NCBI GenBank assembly: GCA_905250125.1
Contig: CAJNOL010000212.1
Span: 62,001 to 126,000, forward strand
Direction of reading: 5' to 3'
Source: Rotaria sordida
Taxonomy: Eukaryota; Rotifera; Eurotatoria; Philodinida; Philodinidae
DNA length: 64,000 nt
Part shown: piece by piece, positions 48,501 through 58,926 of the stretch
Layout of the letters: the number at the start of each line of letters is the position of its first letter
How positions within the stretch are numbered: position 1 is the stretch's first letter
Program-made: the position numbers and the translations under genes
Notes under the pieces: generated by a model
Told to the model about the DNA's origin: nothing
Seen by the model: only the letters and a program-made list of their open reading frames with translations
Databases searched by the model: none

Positions 48501-49284
48501 GAAAATAAGAATATATTGTTTTGATTAACTCGAATAATCTGAATTGAATAAACATGTATTTGTTTGAGGTTAACATTCAAAATGAAAAAAATCTTACTTC
48601 AGTTTGAGATAGATCACACCCTTGAATGCAAATATGTAGACACATCAACAATTACATATAAGAAAAAAGTTAATAAAAATAATAGAAGAAATATTAAAAA
48701 AATGTCTCATGTTATAGGACGGTAGATTAAGGTTCACAATTCTTGTTTTTAAAATATATGAAAAAAAACATATGTTAATTAAATTGTAATACCTTATCTG
48801 CGTAGTCACAGCCCAATTACCACCACCACTTTGCAGTGAAATCCAAGCACCGCCAGTGAATGTTAAGGCAATCTTAATGTTTGGAGACAAGTTCAATATT
48901 GATGAGGCTTGACCAGCACTCATATCTTGTGAAACACTAAAATCAGTGCATGGTACAGCTGTACTCAGAGGACAACTCAATGAACCACATTGACTGCCAA
49001 GACAACATACACTACCACCTCCGACAGTACCACCACTGTTAATAGTACTTTGATCACAATAATAAGAACCACGACGCCAAGCATGTCGTTGAGTAAATGA
49101 TATTGGTACAGGATTTTGATTAGGTACTTGTGGACTAACCTATAAAAAAAGATATAGATAAGAAGTTACTATTTATTGAAATAGTTTGTCTTACAGGTTT
49201 CCATGTAAATGAACCACCTCGATAGTGAGATGCTTCAATAACTATACCTAACCATATATACAGGAGATAATGTAATCCTTGCAT
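45588..49284 (-). CDS. Secreted/membrane multi-domain protein with HYRGG start, 639 aa, 13 exons
   Basis: Exons (minus): 49284-49195, 49139-48793, 47676-47432, 47382-47298, 47248-47187, 47125-46988, 46935-46846, 46745-46618, 46562-46353, 46285-46257, 46200-45962, 45903-45841 and 45781-45588. All are GT-AG and the frame is kept (1,920 nt). It has a signal peptide (MQGLHYLLYIWLGIVIEA), then SHYRGGSFTWKP. Next is a Cys-rich repeat-like region (GGGSVCCLGSQCGSLSC), then YMRADGHYNTAPTSA and TADTDGDTVKCRWA. Then come SFWAV/MEDYEF and TPLQFIVQVYTSSSSC, two Ig/FN3-like strand-rich segments (GCSGVTLSDV, MTWTPPASAW), a Thr-rich stalk (exons 11-13), and a C-terminal hydrophobic segment GTLLSTTVVGAISLVVYGVF followed by a short tail. 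I recall this 'HYRGG...TW' architecture as an uncharacterised invertebrate surface/matrix protein type. No function is known to me. The stalk plus tail suggests GPI or single-pass anchoring. Confidence 0.85.
47864..48606. mobile_element. 743-bp foldback in intron 2 of the HYRGG protein gene
   Basis: The ends CAAACTGAAGTAAGAT (left) and its inverse ATCTTACTTCAGTTTG (right) flank arms of about 320 bp. Shared internal blocks include CAAATACATGTTTATTCAATTC, ATATATTCTTATTTTCTGTAC, AATTCGATNCGAAAATAAT and TTTAAAAATTCTTGGATTTG. It occupies most of the 1,116-bp intron. The arms have mismatches and small indels. No coding frame or clear target duplication is seen. Confidence 0.8.
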
Positions 49285-52200
49285 TTTTATTCTGAAACAA
49301 AAAAACAGTTGAATGCACAATTTTTATCGTGTTATATAACAAACAAAAATGAAATTGAAAAAGAAATATAGACGTTTAGTGTTCATTTGCAACAATAAAA
49401 CTAATAGAATACAAGTATGTGCACAACTGTTCTCAAAACATTTTCAAAATGAATAGAGAAATGTTGTTTTTTTTTAATGGACCATAGACAATTCACATAT
49501 TGTGAACGTAAATGGAATTAAATCTAATAGTAATCGAATATAATGTTTGTTAATAAAATTCAGTTTTTTACTGTCACTTTTGTTTTGATGAAATCTCGAA
49601 AAACATAAGCGAAAAAAAACCATCTAAAAGAAATACGTTGTTTCAAAGTGAAATTGATGAAAATATTCATATATATATATATATATATTGAATTCTAAAG
49701 TTGTGTAATTATAATAAAAACTAAAATGATTCCTTTTGCTCGATTACATTGGTTTTCTAATCAAGAATTATGTGTATGCAATTGATAACTATCACGATTT
49801 TTGAATCGAATTCAAAAATATTTACGTTTTTGCAGACAACTTTTTTTATTACTAGAAAAATATAAGAAAGCTTTTGAACATTCATTTTATTCAATTCATT
49901 CGATATCTGTAGATAGTTTCTATTATTATGGACGTTGAACTTTTCTACATTTTAGCGGTAAGGAAAAACGACAGAATAAGAAGACTCATTATCATTGTTA
50001 CTCAACAAATTAACTCTTTGACTCTCGAAGACGTATAAATACATCTGAATGCAATTATTGAACAAACGTATTACTGGCATATTCTTTAATTATTTGGTAA
50101 AGCTTTTTATCATTTTCACAAAGACTTCTTCAAGAAGAAGACGTTGGATTTAGCAATCAAAACAGTCTTAAAGAAAACACGTGATTTGTACATTTCATAA
50201 TGTGTAACGTGATACACAATATATGTATCCTGACTGCAAAGTATCTCTACGTATGGTTGATTACTTTAAAGAGTATCATACAAAAATGAACTACTAATGA
50301 CTTTTTTGAAAGTGATGTGCTATTTTAATACTTCACGACAGATTTCGGTAGAATTAACATACAAATTTTCATTTAATATAGACTATCGCAGATATCATAC
50401 GATAGTAATTTATATGGATACCACATTTGACTTCGTCAAAGACTACGATAATTAAATTCGGGAGAATTATTTCCCATTGATTGTTTTTTTTTTCAAGACA
50501 TAAAAAAAAAAACGTTATAGAATCCATCAGTTTTGCTATGCTGGAAATATTTGATAATCGTTTCATGCTTTAAAAAAAATTTTTTTTTGAGAATAGATCA
50601 TTGATAGAAAATTTTTTTCATATTATTTGATTCTACATTTGAATAAAATATAATTTTTTTTTTATATTGATTCGGTTACATTATTTATAATGATAAATGT
50701 AAAGCCTTTCAAAATAAGAAAAAAGGTATGTATGAAATTATACCCATCAAAATTTACACCCACGTTTCGATTTACACAAATGCAAAACATTAAACTATAC
50801 AAGTGAAAGTCAATTGAATAAAAGGATGAGAAAAAAGTGCTCTTTAAAAAAATATTTTTTTAAGAATGATTCATCGAGCATATGAACGTGAAAAGTAACG
50901 AAAGCTATTATAGGTGTTCTAAAACTGATCACACAGTTTGAAAGTTTTGATACATCAATTCTTGAACAATTATATAATTGTAACTTGATGAAATCTTAGT
51001 TATAACACAAAAAACAAAGCTGGTCATAATAGAAGTGGACTGGGCTTCTATTCTGTGGCAAGAAGAGAATTGAAAAATACTATAATCATCAATTTTCTAA
51101 CTAAAAGATATGCGATTTTTGCCATTTTTATTTTTCTATATGCTAGGACATGAAAATCTAACTATCCGCTTTGTAGCCATTGACAAGCTCTATCTTCTAG
51201 TTTTAATTAATAAAAAAATTACACTACAATCAACTCAAAAAGAATTCTTTTCTTTTCACTAAAGTTATCACTTTTGAATTCGCACTATTGTAGAAAATTC
51301 TTATATCTTTCACAAAGTAGTATATTAGAGCTCGAATAGGAAAATAGTATGTCTACTATTTCTGATTAAAAAACTTTCAATAGCTTTGTTCCGTTAAATA
51401 GACTGAACGAAGCAATAAAATCTTTCATATTAATCAGCTCATTTTTAAGAAAGTTATCGTTTTTATAGTAACACTAGATTTTCACGAATTCTATGAGAGA
51501 GCTAGGACAATTTTATTATATTTATAATACTAATTATTTTTGTGTCTATATCGCATCTTTAATGACATTCAGTTAACTCAATTGAAAAAGTTTATTCTTT
51601 TTTCTTTATTTAAAATGTTGTTTTTCATCGATGAATTTGAAAAATATCAATTTTTTTGTCTATTTTCTCATCACAAATGCCATTTTTTTCGTGTTTTTAA
51701 TATAAAATTCACGAAAGTCATGAAATTTTTGTTGATTTTTTGATTCCATAGGTACACACTTAATACACATAACTTTAAAGAGATTAAAAGAAGTAAAGAA
51801 ACTAAAAGAATTAAAAGGATTAAAGGGACTAACGGAATTAAAAGGACTAAAGAGATTAAGATAGATAACAAGTGTAAGAGGTTTTTAGACCAGGATAGCT
51901 TTAATTTCTTGTAGATCCCTCATATATTTCTCTCTTTTCATGTATCATATATTGCATTAAACTTTTGTTCTACTATTCTTTTTAGCTATCAACAAATCTA
52001 TTGCACTTTAGAGATGTGCACAGTTAAGTTTTTTTTTTCATACTCTGTACCATGACTGAAAAAAAATTTCTTACGCTTACCCTACCTTATTCTGCAGGAT
52101 AGGGTAACCATACATAACTCTATTGTACTTCTCTATGAACAATATGATGATGATGATGATGGATAGCAAGGTAGAAATTGACCTATTGTATATACAAACT

Positions 52201-52394
52201 TATAAGTATTATTTTTGACTGATATTGGCTAAAGTATGTTATTCAATGTTACACATTCTGTTCAAGTTTATCTGACATTTGTTTATTTTAAATTTGCTTT
52301 TATGTAATGTAAAAATAAAATATTGTTCAAATTTAGTTTTATTTAAAATCTTCACTATTCCTATTCTTGGCAAAATGAAATGAACACGGATGTG
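49285..52394. other. Gene-free region
   Basis: No exon is supported on either strand. It includes an AT dinucleotide run at about 49671-49689. A short hAT-like word TAGAGATGTGCAC lies at 52010-52022 without an obvious partner. Confidence 0.45.
51774..51868. repeat. 9-bp-type minisatellite
   Basis: About ten imperfect units of the form AAAGRATTA/AAAGGACTA (period 9, purine-rich strand plus) form a run. On the minus strand this gives the spurious Leu/Ile/Val-rich frame seen there. Confidence 0.8.
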
Positions 52395-53220
52395 TTTTGA
52401 ATAACTGGAGAATGAAATCAGCTAGCGTCCTAAGGTTTTTACCCTTTGAAAGAGCAATGTAGGGAAAGGAAGTAAAGATATGTCAAAATTTAATTGGTTA
52501 TCAATAGACCAATCAGGTGAGAAGTTGTTCGAAATTTTAAGCACTACTTTTGAAAGGCTTTTTTCATTGGTTTTTGGGCTTAAATAAAACCATTCGATAG
52601 GAAAAATTGTTCTCTATTGACATATATAAGACTTAACTCACTACCTCATTCCATTCAAAACTTACAATGATTTTTCTGAAATCCCCAACTTCGATCAATT
52701 CACGTTTTATATCCCGAAAATAAATCTTTAGAGAGGTTTCAAAGTCATCTGAAATCAATCTAGCAAGATTTTTGATTTTCAGCTGTTTACGCAATATATT
52801 GGGAAACTTTCAAATGTTGCTAAGGTGATTTCAGATGACTTTAAAACCAAAAATAAATATCACTATTCGAATTAGCATGATCAATTATCTCTCTGAAGAT
52901 CTTTTTTTGGGACAAGAACCATGAATTGATCGAAATGAGGAATTTTACGAAAGCCATTATAACTTTTGAATGAAATGAGGTATAGATCTTGCATAGATCA
53001 ATAGAGAACAATTTTTCCTATGGAATGGTTTTATTTAAGCCCAAAAACTCATGGAAATAGCCTTCCGAAAGCAGTGCTCAAAACTTCGAACAACTGCCCA
53101 CCTGATTAGTCTATTGATAACCAATCAAATTTCGATAAGTCTTTACTTCTCCCGACGTTACTCCTTGCAGTGGTGAAAACCGTAAGTCGCTAGCTGATTT
53201 CGTTCTCGAGTTATTCAAAA
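52395..53220. mobile_element. 826-bp foldback element
   Basis: Termini: left TTTTGAATAACTGGAGAATG and inverse right TTTTGAATAACTCGAGAACG. The arms of about 370-400 bp share AAATCAGCTAGCG, GGTTATCAATAGACYAATCAGG, GGGCTTAAATAAAACCATTC, AAAAATTGTTCTCTATTGA and GATTTCAGATGACTTT blocks. The arms are about 85% matched by eye. There is no coding frame. It belongs to a different family from the elements at 23249 and 38725. Confidence 0.85.
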
Positions 53221-53436
53221 AATTATTCATTTTATTTTCGCATTTGAAAATAAACACACTCTATGGAAGTTTTCATAATCATCGATTACTGTTAGTTTGA
53301 ATTTTAAAGTGCATAAAGAAGAGATTATACTCCTTAGAGGTTTTTGCTATTCTGTTGTTTTTCATCTTACACTTGATTGATTATCAATGTAAATATATAT
53401 ATATATATATATTCATGTGCATTTCAAGGATAAAAC

Positions 53437-54701
53437 ATGTCCACGTCATCTACAATCTCACATGAATCAGTTACAGCCGATATTAATTCTTTAGAAACAA
53501 CTGCTGGTCCTCTTATTTGTTCAATTAAACGACGATGGGCAACAAATAAATTAATTTTCAAAAAACTAATTAATGACGATCATCTTATTCATTATGTCGT
53601 ATTTTTAAAAGGTACTCAAGATGAACAGAATGGTGTTATTCTTAAAATTTATCCAACAAATTCAGATGTATATACTGATCATCAAGAACAACTACGTTTA
53701 ATTAATCATTTGAGTTATCATAATATAGCACCACGTATTTTATTAACATTTATCAATGGTTATTTTTGTAATTATTATATTCAAGGAAATATACTTGATA
53801 TAAAAGAACAACAAACTCAGTAAGTTTTAATATTTATATTGAATATGTGGTTTTTTTTTTGTTTTAATATGATTGATTTTTATAGTCAATTAATATCTCA
53901 AAAAATAGCTTCAATTCATTCAATTCCAATAAGATTTCATGGACCTCAATTATTTGATAAACTTAAATGTTTTATTGATTTATTTACTAATACAAATTTA
54001 AGTTTACATAATCGACTTGTTCAAATAACGAAAGAAAATGAAAAATTTACTAATAATAAAAATGTTTTAAAATCATTCAAATCAATTATTGGTTTAAAGA
54101 ATATTTCAATATATCCATTAACATTTATTCAACTTGAATTAAAATTAAAAGATATATTATGGATTGAAATTTCAAATGATATTGATCGTATACAAGCAAA
54201 TTTTGAAAATAATTGGTCATTATTGAATATTCCTATTGTATTATGTCTTAATAATATGAAAATAGATAATTTTTTATTTGATTTAAAAACAAAATCAATA
54301 TCAATTATTGATTTTGATCATTGTTCACATAATTATTATCTTATTGATATTGTTTCATATTTTCTTGAATTAACAAAAGATGATTATGAAACAAAATATC
54401 CTCAACGTTCTATACAAAAATTATTTCTTATTGAATATCTTAAAAATGCAAAATTAAATCTATCACATATGGTATATGATGAATATAAACCAACAGATCA
54501 TGAATTAGAATATTTATGTGATTTATGTGAATTACTTATTGCACCTGTTCATCTTTATTGGGCTTTATGGGCATTTTTACAAGCATTACTTACAAAACCT
54601 ACATCAACATTTGATTATGTTAAGTATGGTAAAATTCGACTTGAACAATATTATAAACATAAAGATAAATTTTTTCGTCCATTAAAACTTACACAAAAAA
54701 A
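53437..54701 (+). CDS. Ethanolamine-kinase-like protein with altered catalytic motif, 3' end in assembly gap
   Basis: Exons are 53437-53819 and 53886 to the N-gap at 54702; the 66-bp intron is GT-AG and joins QQT to HQLISQKIASIHSIPIRF. At least 399 residues are encoded. Landmarks of the choline/ethanolamine kinase fold: ATNKL (phosphate-loop region), GVILKIYPTN, NIAPRILLTFINGYFCNYYI with QGNIL, and the C-terminal block APVHLYWALWAFLQAL followed by TFDYVKYGKIRLEQYY, which favours ethanolamine kinase. The Brenner motif, normally HNDxxxxN, reads VLCLNNMKIDNFLF here: His to Leu and the catalytic Asp to Asn. The following metal-binding segment SIIDFDHCSHNYYLIDIVSY keeps its Asp. So catalysis is doubtful; a pseudokinase paralogue is likely. 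The stop codon is hidden in the gap or just before it; the frame ends KLTQK as family C-termini do. Confidence 0.85.
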
Positions 54702-54801
54702 NNNNNNNNNNNNNNNNNNNNNNNNNNNNNNNNNNNNNNNNNNNNNNNNNNNNNNNNNNNNNNNNNNNNNNNNNNNNNNNNNNNNNNNNNNNNNNNNNNN
54801 N
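54702..54801. other. Assembly gap (100 N)
   Basis: Exactly 100 N follow a run of A. This is a scaffold gap of conventional size, so the true distance is unknown. Confidence 0.99.
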
Positions 54802-54955
54802 AAAAATAAAAATATTATTTTAAATTTTTTGCATCTCAAAAAATTTAATCATAATATATAACATAATTTTAATAATCTATCCATTCGATAATTAGATTCA
54901 TAGCAGAAAAATATTTGAATATCTTATCTGTCTCATTCACCATGACTCTATTTTT

Positions 54956-55405
54956 GTGAAACATAATCTCAAAAGGAGTTTTAAAGTATACAGGATAGCA
55001 ATTTGTACTTCTTTTATCGCAAACCGTGACAGGCATTGTTGATATTAGAGACCTACGAAATCAAACTATTTTAACTCTGACTTCGAAAATTTTTCTTCCC
55101 GTGTAATATCACGAATCGTATCGATCATTTAAAAAAAAATTCACAAAATATAACTTTATTCGGAGTTTCTATAATCTATATCGACTTCAACTTCGAAAAA
55201 AAAATAGATTTGACTCCGTCGAAGTCTCATGCAAGTCTCTAGTTGATATACAATCACAGACTGTATATGAATAATGTCTCGTTATAATATATATATAAAC
55301 TACATATTGCATTTCTGACGGACTAAGCAAAATCATGGTGAAGAAATGTCTCCCAGTAATTAACAACAGCAGCTACATCGTGTTTCATATTTTAATCCCA
55401 ATAAC
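54956..55405 (-). repeat. Dispersed repeat family copy 5 (inverted), interrupted by a MITE
   Basis: On the minus strand it runs from ATTGGGATTAAAATATGAAAC through GACATTTCTTCACCATG, TATATATTATAACGAGACAT and GTCTGTGATTGTATATCAAC to CTCCTTTTGAGATTATGTTTCAC. This is the same order as copy 1. A 196-bp element plus an 8-bp duplication is inserted between TATATCAAC and the CAATGCCTGTCACGG box. Confidence 0.75.
55046..55241. mobile_element. hAT-like MITE (196 bp) nested in the dispersed repeat, perfect 8-bp TSD
   Basis: The element starts TAGAGACCT and ends AAGTCTCTA, flanked on both sides by GTTGATAT (55038-55045 and 55242-55249). The repeat copy at 11514-11530 carries the same site uninterrupted (ATATCAACAATGTCTG on its plus strand), which serves as an empty-site control. 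TAGAG termini and an 8-bp duplication are characteristic of the hAT superfamily. Inner terminal words GACTTCGACGGAGTC and GACTTCGAA are also partly inverted. No coding frame. Confidence 0.9.
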
Positions 55406-55661
55406 AGCTTCTACTAATATATTCTGATTTTCAACAATAGTAATTATATCGTATTACTTGAAAGTCTACAATGTTCACCATTTTGCCATTCGCCCCTTGT
55501 ACTAAGAAAGTTCGAGAAATAGAAGGCTAACTATTTTGATTTTATTTAATCAACAAAATCATATTATTTTTCTTTTTTACAAATTTGATTTACATAGCAT
55601 TTATCAAGATTTCAAAAACAGGAAAAAAAAACAACATACTTATTTCAAATTTTATAATCAG

Positions 55662-56294
55662 CTATGAGACAGTTTTTCCATACTCTGTATCATACGTTGT
55701 ATGTGCAATATTTGTTTCAATGTCATCATCTTTTATATCAAAAGTAAAACAATCTAAATACGGAGGAATATAACAATGTAAAGTAACTGCTTGTTGATTT
55801 TCATCTAATGTTTCCATTTTATGTAATCCAATATGATCATTAATTAAATGTACTGCACCTTCTTGCATTTCCACTATTTCTTTTACATCCAATTTTTCAA
55901 TATTATGTTCATTTTCTGGTATATAATATTTTGTTTCACGTACTATACCTCGTAGAACGGACATTAAACAATCACTACCAGCATGATTATGAATAGGTGA
56001 TGGACCACCTTTCCAACAGACAAGCATTAATGTAAAACGATTTGAATGATGAGCAATTAAATTTCTTGTATAAGTTTCAGTACCATTCCAACATTCATAT
56101 TTATGCCAATCTTTAGGATGATGTGATCCATATTGTTTAAGAAGAGACATTATTAATGAACGAGGATATTCATTTGAACACGATGATGTAAAACCAGGAT
56201 TAACTTGATCACTTAATTGATCACATTTTGTTAAAGATAAATCAATAAAATAAATTAATTCAGATAGAGATAATTTATGATGAGCTTGAAGACA
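55662..56294 (-). CDS. CDO1: Cysteine dioxygenase type 1, 5' exon not resolved
   Basis: The final coding exon runs from an acceptor (TATATTTCAG) at 56294 to TAA at 55662, giving 210 residues in frame. The motif SPIHNHAGSDCLMSVLRGIV supplies two of the three iron-binding His residues and the Cys that forms the Cys-Tyr cofactor. INDHIGLHKMETLDENQQAV supplies the third His, and TLHCYIPPYLDCFTF the cofactor Tyr. The N-terminal LSLSELIYFIDL and WHKYECWNGTETYTRNLIAH followed by RFTLMLVCWKGG also align with the family. The enzyme oxidises cysteine to cysteine sulfinate with Fe(II) and O2, controlling cysteine levels and taurine/sulfate supply. An in-frame TAA lies just upstream of 56294, so an upstream exon with the start codon must exist. 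I could not identify it with confidence. An internal ATG at 56150 is too far in to be the natural start. Confidence 0.9.
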   Translation of the reverse strand, partial: CLQAHHKLSLSELIYFIDLSLTKCDQLSDQVNPGFTSSCSNEYPRSLIMSLLKQYGSHHPKDWHKYECWNGTETYTRNLIAHHSNRFTLMLVCWKGGPSPIHNHAGSDCLMSVLRGIVRETKYYIPENEHNIEKLDVKEIVEMQEGAVHLINDHIGLHKMETLDENQQAVTLHCYIPPYLDCFTFDIKDDDIETNIAHTTYDTEYGKTVS

Positions 56295-56325
56295 CTGAAA
56301 TATAAATAAGATTTATTTAACGATG

Positions 56326-56704
56326 CGTGACGTGATTGTTAAGCTCTCGACATTTGAGAGTTTGAGGATGAGAAGCTCATAAGAAGGTCTCGATAGGACT
56401 AGAAAAATCCTAAAAGAGTTCGTGCCTATGCATCTCTGAAGGAGAGTTGTGATCGTTTCACTTAATTTTCGATCCTGAAAGTTTGCTCATAGCGCCACTA
56501 AAATTGAATTTACTTAAATATTCAATATCTCGACAAAATAACATTATTTTCGGCTGAAACTTTCACGATCGAAAATTAAATAAAACGGTCATAACTTTCC
56601 TCCAGAGGACCATAGGCACGACTCCTTTGAGAATTTTTTAGTCTTATCGAGGCGTTCTTTTAAATTCAATATGAGCTCGAACGATGAGTATCCGTTCGGG
56701 TTGT
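56326..56704. mobile_element. Foldback element, same family as 38725-39355, 5' of the CDO exon
   Basis: The arms share GAGCTCATA, TCTCGATARGACTARAAAA, TCGTGCCTATG, TAATTTTCGATC and GTGAAAGTTT when one is inverted. The same order (GAGCTCATA, CTAGACTAGAA, CCTAAAAGGA, CCATAGGCC, AGAGTTATAGCC) is found in the 38725 element, so they belong to one family. The arms here are only about 75-80% matched, so it is older. It probably lies in the 5' intron of the cysteine dioxygenase gene. Confidence 0.75.
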
Positions 56705-57660
56705 TCAGTTATTAGTGAACAATATACATATGCCCTAGTATTTATTTTAGTCAAAACTACATACGAAAGGATTAAATATCAAGAGGCTCAAATGTTGGTG
56801 AACAATATATGTAATTTACTTGTTCAATACTCATTGCAGTATTATTGTTCTTACACATTGTACAAGTACATATCTCATTTGTTGTTATATGATTCATTGT
56901 GTTTTGACCATAAAGAGTAAATCGAAGAAATGATATGAATGCTTCGCTCGGTCGTTTTATTCTTACTTTTTACTTAAAGAGAGTGTAGATGCACTAGAAC
57001 AAAGTAAGAGAGAGAAAAGAGAATAAGCGTATTTTTTTTCTTCGTTCTTTTATTTTTTCGTTTCATACAATTTTGTCGTTTTAAGTGCAAAATAATAGAA
57101 TCTTTCATCAATTAGATGATTTTTACTCATAGTTGTCAAAATACATATTTTTGATTGCGCACATTTTTTCTTCATTCAAAGGAAAAAAAGATTTACAAAC
57201 AGAATCGAGTAAAAGAAATAAACATCATGTCTACAGTATAGAAACAAGCGATACTAGATCTGATCAGATGTTTAGTACGAATAGTTCGATTTAACAAAGA
57301 ACATGACTCCCTTTCGAGCTAGTTCAGGGTCATTCAGTCTATTTCTTTTAATATGCAACCTTAACAGAAGTGTTTACAATGACGGAGATAAATTTAGTTA
57401 AGTTAAATAGAAATGTTGACCATGCACTATGATAGCTTATCTACAATTAGCACACAATCTATTAACGAAGAAATAATATTTAAAAATTATCATTTTGGAT
57501 TGAAACAAAAAAGAAAAGTTGGAATAGAATTAAAATATAGTTTTGTACACATAAATTAAGTGAATGTGAAGATGAAGAGAAGAAGATCACAGTTTGTATT
57601 ATTTAATTAATTTTTCAATAACAAAAAAAATTGGCGCATCAGTCAGAAAGATGTAAACGT
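56705..57660. other. Region probably containing the missing 5' part of cysteine dioxygenase
   Basis: No exon can be assigned. The upstream coding piece of the minus-strand CDO gene is expected to be short, with a phase-0 donor, but several weak candidates fail on frame. Confidence 0.3.
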
Positions 57661-57874
57661 ACTCCATGCAGGATAAAAATGTGAAACATAATGTGACTGC
57701 TATTGCTAATTATTGAGAGATTGCTCTGTTCCATCTATTTCTAGACATATTTCTTTATCATCCTTTCCAGAAATGCGATAACGAAACAGTTTATATATTA
57801 GAATGAGATGTTATTCATATACGTTCTAAAATTGTATCTCTATAGTTCAACACTCCTTTTAGATCATGTTTCAC
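57661..57874 (+). repeat. Dispersed repeat family copy 4
   Basis: It starts CCATGCAGGATAAAAATGTGA and then AACATAATG. It contains AGACATATTTCTTTATCATC and TATATTAGAATGAGATGTTATT. It ends TTCAACACTCCTTTTAGATC followed by ATGTTTCAC. It is a short version lacking the GTCTGT boxes. Confidence 0.75.
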
Positions 57875-58926
57875 GAAATTGATCATTAAGATGAACTGAT
57901 CTTATTATAGTTAGTTGTGTAAATATTATTTGAATAGTTTCTCTCACATGGATTGCTGATCAATGTCATACTGCACACGTATCGAAAGTCTTGGTAAGAT
58001 GGATCATTAATATGGTGGATTCAAATCAAGTAATAGATGTAAATAGAACATGAGTTAGATTAATTACATCTCAATAGTTTATTCAGTTTTCTTTGCCGAA
58101 TTTGTTCTACAAAGATATTCTTTCCTTAAGATAATATAATTATACAGCTTTTTTCTCTTCTGCTAAATAATTTTCTATCATCATAGGTTAATGTTTCTTT
58201 TGATTTTTATCCAATATAAAACATAAATATTTCTTAAATGAATTATTGTTTTGATATTATCGAATAAATTTATGTATAATAGAAATATTTGCTTATAAAA
58301 TGAGATTTTAAATTCAATTCTCTATAAATTATTATTTCGATGATATATTTATATGAATTTTCTTCGAAGATTATTCCATTGAAATATTAGTTGATACAAA
58401 CAGTTAAAAAAAAACAATAAATTTTTTCTTTCATTCATGTTTGATAAATATTTATTTGACATACATTTATATATCTTCGTATGTAATTTTTCAAGAACTA
58501 ATAGAAATAATTTTTTGTGCGTAAAAAAATCTTTCCCGAGGATTATTTATATAATGAATTATTATTTATCTAGATTATGTATCAATTCGAGATTGATTAA
58601 ACAAGAAGATTTAACGAAGACTCATTTTTATATATGAATCATTAATTATAACGACTTCATCTATGTAAAACTTTTTTTTGATATTAACGATAAGAAATAA
58701 ATTTGACTGGCTTATGTTATTAGTATGTTTTTACGAAATATTTCTAATTCTCATAAATAATAATAGAATAAATAAATTGAAGTTACTATTAAAAGTTCAT
58801 CTTTAATCAATGAAGCTAAATAACGAATAAGTTGAAAATAACCCAGCTGGATTAATCATTAAATTTACATAAAAATAACAAATAAAAAACTGTTCTGTCA
58901 ATAGTTCTTTATGTGTAATATTAATT
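57875..58926. other. Gene-free region
   Basis: This is AT-rich DNA with no exon or repeat that I can define. Confidence 0.5.

Noticed and set aside
51671-51871. Minus-strand Leu/Ile/Val-rich frame resembling a membrane protein
   Set aside because: It is produced by a period-9 minisatellite; period divisible by three keeps any frame open.
52010-52140. Possible hAT element beginning TAGAGATGTGCAC
   Set aside because: No inverted partner or target duplication could be found.
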